In this document: piece by piece, positions 1-7,479 of the stretch
How the letters are laid out: each line of letters opens with the position of its first letter
Numbering within the stretch: the first letter of the stretch is position 1
DNA from: Aestuariimicrobium kwangyangense DSM 21549
GTDB taxonomy: Bacteria; Actinomycetota; Actinomycetes; Propionibacteriales; Propionibacteriaceae
Direction of reading: 5' to 3'
Assembly (NCBI RefSeq): GCF_000421525.1
Contig: NZ_ATXE01000002.1
Span: forward strand, 310,001-374,000
Length of the DNA: 64,000 bases
Notes under the pieces: model-generated
The model's database searches: none
Seen by the model: the letters and a program-made list of their open reading frames with translations, nothing else
Told to the model about the DNA's origin: nothing
Translations under genes and position numbers: made by a program

Positions 1-1125
1 GTTGGCGGTCAGGAAGGCCTCGATCGTCTCGTGGTAGGTCGGCACCTCGAGCAGGAACGAGTCGTGGCCCCAGTCGGAACGCACCTCACGGAAGCTGACC
101 GGGAGCCCCGCCTGTTCGAGCACCCGGACGATCCTGCGGCTGTGCTCGGTCGAGAAGCGCCAGTCGGAGTCGAAGCTCATCACCAGGAAGTCGACCGGGT
201 CGTCCAGCAACGTGGTCAGGGCGGCCGGATCGGCGAACGGGTCGAAGTAGTCCATCACCCGCGTGAGGTAGAGGTAGCTGAGCGCGTCGAACCGCGACAG
301 GAAGGCCTCACCCTGGTGGTCGAGGTATGACTCGACCGCGAAGTCGATCCCGAACCCCGGGGTGGGTTCGGTCTGCGGATCCCGTCCGAACTTGGTCTGG
401 AAGGCCTCCTCCGACAGGTAGGTGATGTGCGCCATCATCCGGGCGATGGCCAACCCGACGTCGGGGTTGTGGCCGTGTTGGGCGAACTGGCCCGCGTGGA
501 AGTTCTCGTCGCGCATGATGGCTTGGCGTCCCACCGCCGAGAAGGCGATGTTCTGGGCCGTCAACCGGCTGGACGAGGCGATCATCACGGCACGCTGCAG
601 GGTCTGGGGGGCCTGTAGCGCCCACTGCAGGGCCTGCATCCCACCCAACGAGCCACCAACAACCGCGTGGAACGTCTCGATGCCCAGGTGTCGGGCCAGG
701 GCCAAGTGCACGTCGACGAAGTCGCTCATCTGTACCAGGGGGAAGTCGAGGCCGTAGGCGCGTCCGGTCGCCGGATTGGTGGAACTGGGCCCGGTGGTCC
801 CTTGGCACCCGCCCAGCAGGTTGCTGCTGACCACGAACCAGCGGTCGGTGTCGACGGCCCGACCGGGACCGATCAGGTTGTCCCACCAGCCGGGTCGCCG
901 GTCACCCTCGTGCCATCCCGCCGCGTGGGCGTCGCCGGTCAGCGCGTGACAGATGTAGACGGCGTTGTCGCGTGCGGCATTCAGGGTGCCGTAGGTCTCG
1001 TAGGCCACGTCGACGGGCCCCAGCGTCGCCCCGCTGGCCAGTTCGAGCGGCTGGTCCTCGTCGAACAGCCGCACGTTGTGCGTCGTCACCAGACCCAGGC
1101 CGGGGTCGGGGGCGGGTGCACTCAT
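1..1125 (-). CDS. metX: Homoserine O-acetyltransferase MetX (3' end cut by window edge)
   Basis: Alpha/beta-hydrolase enzyme that acylates L-homoserine with acetyl-CoA at the branch point of methionine synthesis in the cytoplasm. I translated it from the reverse strand: 375 codons are visible with no stop, so only the last few residues lie outside the window (the family is about 370-385 aa). The nucleophile elbow GGSLGGMQ places the catalytic Ser at residue 159. The Asp of SFDSDW (about 321) and the His of DWGHDSF (about 354) complete the triad. The start is the ATG followed by SAPAPDPG. A metH gene lies at the other end of the window, so the first and last steps of methionine synthesis are both present. 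Acetyl rather than succinyl specificity is the family default and was not tested. Confidence 0.93.
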   Translation of the reverse strand, partial: MSAPAPDPGLGLVTTHNVRLFDEDQPLELASGATLGPVDVAYETYGTLNAARDNAVYICHALTGDAHAAGWHEGDRRPGWWDNLIGPGRAVDTDRWFVVSSNLLGGCQGTTGPSSTNPATGRAYGLDFPLVQMSDFVDVHLALARHLGIETFHAVVGGSLGGMQALQWALQAPQTLQRAVMIASSSRLTAQNIAFSAVGRQAIMRDENFHAGQFAQHGHNPDVGLAIARMMAHITYLSEEAFQTKFGRDPQTEPTPGFGIDFAVESYLDHQGEAFLSRFDALSYLYLTRVMDYFDPFADPAALTTLLDDPVDFLVMSFDSDWRFSTEHSRRIVRVLEQAGLPVSFREVRSDWGHDSFLLEVPTYHETIEAFLTAN

Positions 1126-1172
1126 GCGTCCCAGTCTGTCGCACCGACCCGGCGACGGCGAACCCCGTTCAC

Positions 1173-1199
1173 TGTGGGCTGGTTCAGTGTGGGCTGGTT
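1173..1199. repeat. Short tandem repeat between ybaK and metX
   Basis: The 12-mer TGTGGGCTGGTT occurs twice with a 15 bp period, and a degenerate third copy (CCGGGCTGG) runs into the ybaK stop. It lies in the 76 bp upstream of metX. It may be slippage or part of the metX leader; no function is assigned. Confidence 0.5.
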
Positions 1200-1201
1200 G
1201 C

Positions 1202-1693
1202 TCAGTCCGGGCTGGCGACCTGCACCGGCGTCGCCGACAGCACGTCGGTCAGCACAGTGGGGTCGATCTTCACCAGGAACCCGCGCCGGCCACCGTTGAT
1301 GGCGATCTCGTCGAGGTCGAGCACCGTCGACTCCACGAAGACGGGCATCGGCTTGCGCACCCCGAACGGGGAGGTGCCGCCGATCTGGTAGCCGCTGTGG
1401 CGCTGGGCGATCGCCGGTGTGCACGGGGTCACCGACTTGCACCCGATCTGGCGGGCCAACTGCTTGGTCGAGACCTCACGGTCGCCGTGCATCAGGACGA
1501 CCAGCGGCTGCGCCTCCTCGTCCTGCATCACCAGGGTCTTGATGACGGCATGCTCGTCGAGGCCCAGTTGTCGGGCCGACTCCGAGGTGCCACCGTGGTC
1601 GACCCACGAGTAGACCAAGGGGTCGAAGGACACCCCCGCTCGTCGCAGCACCGTCGTCGCGGGGGTCTCGGAAGGGTGTGTTCGCCTGCCCAT
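1202..1693 (-). CDS. ybaK: Cys-tRNA(Pro) deacylase, YbaK/EbsC type
   Basis: A 163-aa trans-editing enzyme that hydrolyses Cys-tRNA(Pro) made by mischarging prolyl-tRNA synthetase. The sequence has the YbaK/EbsC hallmarks: the TPATTVLRRAGV start, KTLVMQDE, the conserved STKQLARQIG segment and the GGTSPFGVRKPMPVF loop that lines the active site. The frame remains open upstream, but similarity begins at MGRRTHPSETPA and this ATG gives the family's usual length. It lies between metX and a GMC oxidoreductase on the same strand with gaps of 56-76 bp, so it is probably a separate unit. Confidence 0.9.
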   Translation of the reverse strand: MGRRTHPSETPATTVLRRAGVSFDPLVYSWVDHGGTSESARQLGLDEHAVIKTLVMQDEEAQPLVVLMHGDREVSTKQLARQIGCKSVTPCTPAIAQRHSGYQIGGTSPFGVRKPMPVFVESTVLDLDEIAINGGRRGFLVKIDPTVLTDVLSATPVQVASPD

Positions 1694-1749
1694 GCACGGA
1701 CGGTAATCGATGCACAGGTGCAGCACGCCGGTGTCCCCCCTATTTGAAC

Positions 1750-3756
1750 TCAGTGCGCCATCAACAACGCGGTCGTCCTCCAGCCCAGCGCCAATCCCGT
1801 CAACACGGGGTTCACCGCCCCATTGGTCACGTGGACCGAGGTGTCGGCGACGGCGAGGTTTTCGTGCCCCCAGACCCGTCCGCGCGGGTCGACCACCGAG
1901 GTGGCCGGATCGTCCCCCATCCGGCAGGTGCCCGCCTGGTGCTGACCGACGGACGGCCCGCCCGAGAGTTCCTGGTCGCTCGCTGCCACACCCGTCCCGC
2001 CCGAGACACCCGTGCCACCCGACGGCAGGCCGAACACCTCGCGACACCCGGCGGCCTCGAGCCACTCGACCGCACGCTCGAGCATGAACGCGGCGGTGCG
2101 ATGGTCCTCCCGGTGCAGGCGACCCGACAGCCGCGCCACCGGGACCCCCCACGCATCGGTCACCCCGTGCGCCAGGCGCACGCGTGCGTCGGCGGTCGTC
2201 ACCTCCTGGATGGGTCCGAAGATCATGATGTGTCGCCGGTAGTGGCGCGCCAGGCCGGCGTGCACCCCGGCTCCGTGGTCGGGCAGGACTCCCGCCCGCT
2301 GCAGCACCGAGATGGTGAACTCGGGCAGGGGGACGAAGTCGTTGGCCAGCATGCCGCCCCCGACGATGCCGGGGTTGCCGTGGCGGAACCCCGACACGGC
2401 GATGGTGGGGCCCGGACCGACACCGTCCTGGATCACCTCGTCGGTCAGTCCCAGCGCTCCCGGGTAGAGGTGGGCCTGCAGGTGTCGTCCCACCTGGTCC
2501 GATCGGTTGCCGAGACCGTCGGGCTCACCGTCGTGCGCGCTCAGCAGGAGCAGCCGGGCCGACTCGACCGCCCCCGCGGCGAGCACCACCTTCCCGGCGC
2601 GTACCCACCGGCGGGCCCCGGTCGTGAGGTCGACCAGGTCGACGCCGTCGACCCGACCGTGGTGGGTCGTGATCCGGACGGCGCGGGTGCCCGTGACCAG
2701 CGAGCAGAGGCCCGTGGCCAGAGCCAGAGGCAGCGCCGTGTTGTGGGTGCCGTTCTTGGCCTCGGCCCGACACGGGAAGCCCACACAGGCCCCACACGCG
2801 CGGCAGGCGGGGCGTCCACCGCGTTCGACGGAGTTGATCAGCAGCGGCACCCGGTTGGTCGACCAGCCCAGTCGAGCCGCCGCTTCGGCCATCACCTCAC
2901 CCGAGTGGTTCATCGGCAGCGGGGGCATCGGGTAGGGCTCGTCGGTACCGGCGAAGCGGTTGCCCTCGCGTGACCCGCTCACCCCCAACTCGTGTTCCAC
3001 CCTCAGGTACCAGGGGGCGATGTCGTCGACGCTCACCGGCCAGTCAGCCAGGCTCGATCCCTCGGGCACCCCGTACGTGGACGCCATCCTGAAGTCCTCC
3101 CGGCTGAACCGCCATGCCTGGGCGCCGAACACGCGGGTGCCGCCCCCGACGGTGAAAGCGTTGTTGCTCCACCGTCCCTCGGTGGCGAGCGCCGGCTCGG
3201 GCGGCTCCCCCACGACCCGCGGGTTGGGGGCGAGCTCCGGCCCGGCGGGGGTCTCCAGCCCGGTGACGAACCGTTGGTTGCGCAAGGCGTCCGGACGAGC
3301 CCGCTCGGCACCGAGCCAGCTGCCCGCCTCGACCAACAGCACCGTCGCGCCGGACTCCGCTGCCACCTTGGCGGCGAGGCTGCCGATGCCCGAGCCGATG
3401 ACGACCACGTCGTAGCCCTCGTGCACGTCACCGAAGGCGGTGGTGCGGGGCGGGGCCAGACTCACCGGGGGCCAGCCTCCCCCGTCGGCGGGTTCGGTGG
3501 TGAACCCCACCTCACGCCAGGACGACACCTGGTCGGCGGGCAGTTGGCGGGGATTGGCCCACCGTGCCTGCTCGGCCAGGGCGACGGCATCGGCGAAGGC
3601 TGGGTGGTCGGACGCGTCGTCCGGTGCCCCGGCCAGGCGCAGCACCGCGGCCAACCGCTCAGGCTGGTCGGCCTGCCAGGCCTGGGCCACGGCGTCGACG
3701 TCGAGCGGGTCGACGCCCGGTGAGAGACGTTCGGCCAACTGGTGCAGGGTGCTCAC
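1750..3756 (-). CDS. GMC-family FAD-dependent oxidoreductase
   Basis: A 668-aa flavoprotein of the glucose-methanol-choline family, expected to oxidise an alcohol, sugar or sterol hydroxyl; the substrate is unknown. About 110 N-terminal residues precede the dinucleotide-binding GSGIGS motif (about 121-126). A Cys-rich segment, CRACGACVGFPC, follows mid-protein. The C-terminal half carries HQAGTCRMG and NGAVNPVLT, matching the conserved His and Asn region. The GTG start overlaps the stop of the LacI-family gene as GTGA, so the two are translationally coupled and very likely co-transcribed. With the divergent Gfo/Idh gene this suggests a sugar or polyol oxidation module. The N-terminal extension resembles no domain I can name. 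Confidence 0.85.
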   Translation of the reverse strand: MSTLHQLAERLSPGVDPLDVDAVAQAWQADQPERLAAVLRLAGAPDDASDHPAFADAVALAEQARWANPRQLPADQVSSWREVGFTTEPADGGGWPPVSLAPPRTTAFGDVHEGYDVVVIGSGIGSLAAKVAAESGATVLLVEAGSWLGAERARPDALRNQRFVTGLETPAGPELAPNPRVVGEPPEPALATEGRWSNNAFTVGGGTRVFGAQAWRFSREDFRMASTYGVPEGSSLADWPVSVDDIAPWYLRVEHELGVSGSREGNRFAGTDEPYPMPPLPMNHSGEVMAEAAARLGWSTNRVPLLINSVERGGRPACRACGACVGFPCRAEAKNGTHNTALPLALATGLCSLVTGTRAVRITTHHGRVDGVDLVDLTTGARRWVRAGKVVLAAGAVESARLLLLSAHDGEPDGLGNRSDQVGRHLQAHLYPGALGLTDEVIQDGVGPGPTIAVSGFRHGNPGIVGGGMLANDFVPLPEFTISVLQRAGVLPDHGAGVHAGLARHYRRHIMIFGPIQEVTTADARVRLAHGVTDAWGVPVARLSGRLHREDHRTAAFMLERAVEWLEAAGCREVFGLPSGGTGVSGGTGVAASDQELSGGPSVGQHQAGTCRMGDDPATSVVDPRGRVWGHENLAVADTSVHVTNGAVNPVLTGLALGWRTTALLMAH

Positions 3757-4805
3757 GATTCGTCCGTCCTCGGTGCGGTGGGGGTGCTGGCTCGGGGGTG
3801 TGGCGCCGCGGTCGAGGCGCGCCGCTGCAGCGTCGCCACCGTGGCCACGTCCCGCGGCGATCGGGTCGGGTCGTCCAGCCGGCTGGTAATGGAGTCGAGG
3901 ATCGCCTCGACGGTGAGGTCTACGTCCTGGCGGACGGTGGTCAGTTGGTGGTACGACCGGGCGGCCACGTCGCTGTCGTCGTAGCCGGTGACCGAGATGT
4001 CCTCGGGCACCGAGACGCCGGCGCGGGCGAGCACCGCCAGGACTCCCGCTGCGCACTGGTCGGAACCTGTCACCACCGCGGTGGGCCGTTGGCTGCGTGC
4101 CAGCAGCACCCTGGCCGCGGCGGCCCCGTCCTCCTCACCGAAGCCGACCTCGACGACGTCGATGTGATCGGTCAGTCCGGCCGCTGCCATCGCACTGCGG
4201 TAGGCGGCCGCCCGGTCCGAACCGACACCGGCGGGTAGGCCGCCGGCGTAGGTGATGCGGGTGTGGCCCAGCTCGACGAGGTGGTCGACCACCAGCTGCA
4301 GACCGTTCTCGTCATCGGTGCGGACGACGTCGACCCCGGGAACGGTCGTCCGCTCCCCCAGCCAGACCACCGGCATCAACTCGATGGCTGCCCGCAGTGC
4401 GGCAGAGCCGGGGTCGGGGTTGTAGCAGGCCAGGGCCTCGACGCGACGTTCCAGGAGTTGGGTGACCACCACCTCGGTCGTCCGCTTCTCGGTGACCGGG
4501 CCCAGGGCGACCAGGTGACCCTGCTCGGCTGCCCGCTCCAGCAGTCGGTCGACCACCCGCAACTCGAACGCATTGTGCGAGGTGTAGAGCACCCCGATCA
4601 GCCCGGTGCGACGTTGCCTGAGCAGTCGGGCGGAAGCGTTGGCGTGGTAGCCCAGTTGCTTCGCCGCGGCGAGCACGCGCTCGCGGGAGTGGTCACTGGG
4701 CCCGGGCTGGCCGCGCATCACCAACGAGACGGTCTGCCGCGAGACACCGGCCCGGTCTGCCACGTCCTTCATGGTGGGCAGGACGCCGGGATGGTCGCTG
4801 GACAT
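3753..4805 (-). CDS. LacI-family transcriptional regulator
   Basis: A 350-aa repressor with an N-terminal HTH (MKDVADRAGVSRQTVSLVMRG, about residues 12-32) and the hinge-helix region (NASARLLRQRRTGLIGVLY). A periplasmic-binding-protein-like effector domain follows. It is coupled to the GMC oxidoreductase downstream and is divergent from a Gfo/Idh dehydrogenase. The 87 bp between the divergent starts contains a perfect LacI-type palindrome, so autoregulation and control of both arms are likely. The effector is probably a sugar or polyol but cannot be identified from sequence. Confidence 0.92.
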   Translation of the reverse strand: MSSDHPGVLPTMKDVADRAGVSRQTVSLVMRGQPGPSDHSRERVLAAAKQLGYHANASARLLRQRRTGLIGVLYTSHNAFELRVVDRLLERAAEQGHLVALGPVTEKRTTEVVVTQLLERRVEALACYNPDPGSAALRAAIELMPVVWLGERTTVPGVDVVRTDDENGLQLVVDHLVELGHTRITYAGGLPAGVGSDRAAAYRSAMAAAGLTDHIDVVEVGFGEEDGAAAARVLLARSQRPTAVVTGSDQCAAGVLAVLARAGVSVPEDISVTGYDDSDVAARSYHQLTTVRQDVDLTVEAILDSITSRLDDPTRSPRDVATVATLQRRASTAAPHPRASTPTAPRTDES

Positions 4806-4833
4806 GCCACCAGCCTAGGCCTTCATGGCGCTC

Positions 4834-4847
4834 TTGGCACGTGCCAA
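4834..4847. promoter_or_regulatory. LacI-type operator palindrome
   Basis: TTGGCACGTGCCAA is a perfect 14 bp palindrome with the central CG typical of LacI-family operators. It sits midway between the divergent LacI and Gfo/Idh starts and overlaps the predicted -35 of the rightward promoter. Confidence 0.75.
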
Positions 4848-4863
4848 TGGAACGAGCTAAGCT
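4834..4863 (+). promoter_or_regulatory. Predicted promoter of the Gfo/Idh gene
   Basis: TTGGCA (4834-4839) as -35, an 18 bp spacer and TAAGCT (4858-4863) as -10 fit a vegetative actinobacterial promoter. The -35 is inside the LacI palindrome, so bound repressor would occlude RNA polymerase. A Shine-Dalgarno (AGGAGA, 4882-4887) precedes the ATG at 4893. Confidence 0.55.
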
Positions 4864-4892
4864 GCGATCACCACGTACCCCAGGAGACGCCG

Positions 4893-5945
4893 ATGCCCAT
4901 CTCGCTCACCTCGTTGCTCAGCCCCGGGCCAGAGTTCACCCAGCCCCCCGAGGAGCCCTCGCTTCGCTGGGGGCTGCTCGGTCCCGGCTGGATCGCCGAC
5001 ATCTTCACCCGGGCGATGCGCCACACCCCACAGCGGATGGTCGCCGTCGGATCCCGCTCACTCGAACGAGCCGAGGTGTTCGCCAAGGACCACGGCATCG
5101 AGCGCGCCCACGGTTCCTACGAGCAGTTGCTCGCCGACCCCGACGTCGACGTGGTCTACATCGCAACGCCGCAGAGTGAGCACCTGCAGCAGGGCCTGGC
5201 AGCCATCGCGGCGGGCAAGCACGTGATCATCGAGAAGCCCTTCACCTGCACCCCGGACGACGCCCGCACCCTGGTCGAGGCGGCCCGGGCCGCCGGGGTG
5301 TTCGTCACGGAGGCGATGTGGTCGCGCTACCTGCCGCAGACCGACATCTGCCGTCGGCTGGTCTCCGAGGGTGTGCTGGGCGACCTGCACAGCGTGGTCG
5401 CCGACCACGGCCAGCTGATCCCCCACACCCCGGGCCATCGACTCTTCCGCCCGGAACTCGGCGGTGGAGCCCTGCTCGACCTCGGCATCTATCCCGCCCA
5501 ACTGGCCTCCATGCTGTTCGGAGCGCCCACCTCGGTGACCGCCGTGGGGGCAGTGGACAGCGGTGTCGACACCTCGGCGACCGTGGCCCTCACCCACGCC
5601 GGCACGGACGCACCGTCCACCCTCACCACCAGCATCACCGCCGTGTCGTCCAACCGGGCGACCGTCGTCGGCACCGAGGCCCGCGTCGAACTCGACGGGC
5701 GCTTCTACAACCCGACCACGCTGAAGGTCCTCTCCCGCGAGGGTGAGGCCTGGGGCGAGTACACCGACACCACCGGCCGACCCGGCATGGAGGGCCTGTC
5801 GTGGCAACAGTCGGCCTACGCGCGCATGATCAGCGAGGGGCGCACCGAGTCGCCCCTGCACCCGCACGACGAGATCGTCTCGATCATCGCCACCCTCGAC
5901 GAGGCCCGCCGTCAGGTGTTGGCCTCGGCCGCGGCGTCCCGATGA
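4893..5945 (+). CDS. Gfo/Idh/MocA-family NAD(P)-dependent dehydrogenase
   Basis: A 350-aa oxidoreductase, probably acting on a sugar, inositol or dihydrodiol. The N-terminal Rossmann motif is GLLGPGWIADIF (about 31-42). It has the family EKP motif (KHVIIEKPFTC), whose Lys is catalytic, and GGGALLDLGIYP in the C-terminal domain, most like D-xylose dehydrogenase / dihydrodiol dehydrogenase types. The frame is open far upstream, but the ATG used here has CAGGAGA before it and gives the normal length. Its stop overlaps the next start as ATGA. It is the first gene of an operon facing the LacI operator. Confidence 0.88.
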   Translation: MPISLTSLLSPGPEFTQPPEEPSLRWGLLGPGWIADIFTRAMRHTPQRMVAVGSRSLERAEVFAKDHGIERAHGSYEQLLADPDVDVVYIATPQSEHLQQGLAAIAAGKHVIIEKPFTCTPDDARTLVEAARAAGVFVTEAMWSRYLPQTDICRRLVSEGVLGDLHSVVADHGQLIPHTPGHRLFRPELGGGALLDLGIYPAQLASMLFGAPTSVTAVGAVDSGVDTSATVALTHAGTDAPSTLTTSITAVSSNRATVVGTEARVELDGRFYNPTTLKVLSREGEAWGEYTDTTGRPGMEGLSWQQSAYARMISEGRTESPLHPHDEIVSIIATLDEARRQVLASAAASR

Positions 5946-6415
5946 ACGGTGATCGGCTCGCCGAGCTCGAGGCCCAGGACGTCATCTGGCTGCGGCACTT
6001 CGATGCCGCCGACGCCTGGCAGCTGGGGTGCCTCGTCGTCGATCGGGCCCTGTCGGACAAGCTGGCGGTGCTGGTCGACATCCGCCGTGCCAACCTGCAG
6101 CTGTTCCGGGCCTCACTGCCCGGGGTCCGCCCCGACCAGGAGGTCTGGGCCGAACGCAAGGCCCGCGTCACCCTGCGACTGGAATGCTCGAGTGCCCTCG
6201 CCGGCGAGCGGTTCCGGGTCTGGGGCATCGACCCCGTTGAGATCGGGTGGCTTGACCACGGTTACGCGCCCGGGGGCGGTTCATTCCCCGTGCGGGTGAC
6301 CGGGGTGGGGGTGGTGGCGGCGATCACCGCTTCGGGGTTGACCTCCGACGAGGACCACGAGCTCGTCCGGTGGGGTGTCGAGCAGCTGGCGCTCCGCCAG
6401 CAGGACGAGGCCTGA
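5942..6415 (+). CDS. UPF0303 / HbpS-GlcG-fold protein
   Basis: A 157-aa protein of the heme-degrading/GlcG-like superfamily. Conserved features of UPF0303 are visible: HFDAADAWQLG, VDIRRANLQLF, ERKARVTLR and PVRVTGVGVVAAITASGL. The biochemical role in bacteria is not settled. ATGA overlap with the Gfo/Idh gene indicates a two-gene operon under the LacI-type operator, so a role in the same sugar or polyol pathway is more likely than heme metabolism. That is inference from context. Confidence 0.8.
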   Translation: MNGDRLAELEAQDVIWLRHFDAADAWQLGCLVVDRALSDKLAVLVDIRRANLQLFRASLPGVRPDQEVWAERKARVTLRLECSSALAGERFRVWGIDPVEIGWLDHGYAPGGGSFPVRVTGVGVVAAITASGLTSDEDHELVRWGVEQLALRQQDEA

Positions 6416-6434
6416 CCCGCCCCAGCAGGACAGA

Positions 6435-7084
6435 TCAGCCCAGCAGGACAGCCGACAACTGCTCGGCCGTGTCGACGACCGCAGCGTTCGGCAGGGCGCG
6501 CAGGTCGTCGGCCAGGCCGGCACCCCAGGTGACGGCCAGCCCGTCCATGCCTGCGTCCACCGCAGCCAGCAGGTCGACGGCGGCGTCGCCCACGTACACC
6601 GCCGCCGCCGGGTCGAAGGCCAGGGTCTTGCAGGCCGTGAGCAGGGGTTCGGGGTGCGGTTTGTGCCGGGTCGAGTCCTCCAGCCCGACGCTGACGTGCA
6701 GGTGCTCGTCGAATCCCAGCACCCCGCAGGGCCCATTCGGCGCTCTCGCGGTAGCGCGAGGTGACCACGGCCATGCCCACCCCGGCCCCGGCCAGGTCGT
6801 GCACCACCTCGAGCACTCCCGGGTATGGCCGGATCAGCTCCTCGAAGTGCTCGTACTGCCAGCCGCGGTAGGCCGTGACCAGGTCGGGGGCTCGCTCTGG
6901 TCCGGCCAGTTCGGTGAACATGTCGATCAGCGTGCGACCGATCCAGGACTGGATGGTGGCGTCGTCGGCCGGGCTCCAGGCCGAAGTGCTCGATCGTCCA
7001 CCGGTACGACGCCAGGATCATCGGGATGGTGTTGGCGAGGGTGCCGTCGAGATCGAACAGGACGTGGGGCCAGCGCGCAGTCAT
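6435..7084 (-). pseudogene. HAD-superfamily phosphatase, two +1 frameshifts
   Basis: The N-terminal frame gives MTARWPHVLFDLDGTLANT, the HAD motif I with DxDGT. The second frame gives the cap region and motif II (MAVVTSRYRE). The third gives KPHPEP (motif III Lys) and VGDAAVDLLAA (motif IV). Together they form one phosphoglycolate phosphatase/PpaX-like protein of about 215 aa. Frame changes occur near 6970-6976 (GAGCCCGGCCGAC) and near 6723-6728 (CTGCGGGGTGC), each explained by one extra base. All four motifs remain, so it is either a recently broken gene or one with two sequencing errors. It converges on the UPF0303 gene. Confidence 0.8.
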
Positions 7085-7165
7085 GGCTGTCACCGTAGTC
7101 AAGGGCCACCCCGCCGCCGGGCAGGTGAGGGCGCCCTGAGATCATGGTCGCGAGGAGATGACCCG

Positions 7166-7393
7166 ATGACGACCGACGTGCGTGAGCCCCACAACCCGGG
7201 TACAGGCAGGCCCGCCCGCCAGAAGTCGTTCGTCCAGCCCATGTGCCCCCTGCGACCTGGCGACCGTTGCTCCCTGTGCGTGCCGGGTGCCACGGGTCCC
7301 CAGGACTGCGGCCTCGTCTGGCTGGTGATGGACGACCCGGAGATGAAGGACCAGTTGGCCGAGTACCGCCGGGCCGCACGCAACGCCAGCTGA
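7166..7393 (+). CDS. Small conserved Cys-containing actinobacterial protein
   Basis: A 75-aa protein starting at an ATG with GAGGAG about 8 nt upstream. The core FVQPMCPLRPGDRCSLC, followed by PGATGPQDCGLVWLVM, contains four Cys in a pattern that could bind metal. The C-terminus is helical and charged (EMKDQLAEYRRAAR). I believe it belongs to a small actinobacterial DUF (possibly DUF6767) but cannot confirm this. It is divergent from the HAD gene and precedes lat. No function is known. Confidence 0.7.
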   Translation: MTTDVREPHNPGTGRPARQKSFVQPMCPLRPGDRCSLCVPGATGPQDCGLVWLVMDDPEMKDQLAEYRRAARNAS

Positions 7394-7447
7394 ACCGCCC
7401 ACGACAGGTTTTGGACCACTTTCGCAGCATCACAGCGATATCTCAGG

Positions 7448-7465
7448 CGCGATCCCTTGATCGCG
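7448..7465. promoter_or_regulatory. Inverted repeat just upstream of lat
   Basis: CGCGATC-CCTT-GATCGCG has perfect 7 bp arms and a 4 nt spacer, ending 14 bp before the lat ATG. A -10-like TAGTGT (7468-7473) follows directly. No Shine-Dalgarno is seen before the ATG, so the transcript may be leaderless, with the repeat in the -10/-35 spacer as an operator. Confidence 0.45.
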
Positions 7466-7479
7466 GCTAGTGTCACGTC

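Noticed and set aside
6421-6451. CCCAGCAGGACAG repeated twice with an 18 bp period
   Set aside because: Two copies between convergent genes, the second inside the HAD 3' coding end; too short to call a repeat family.
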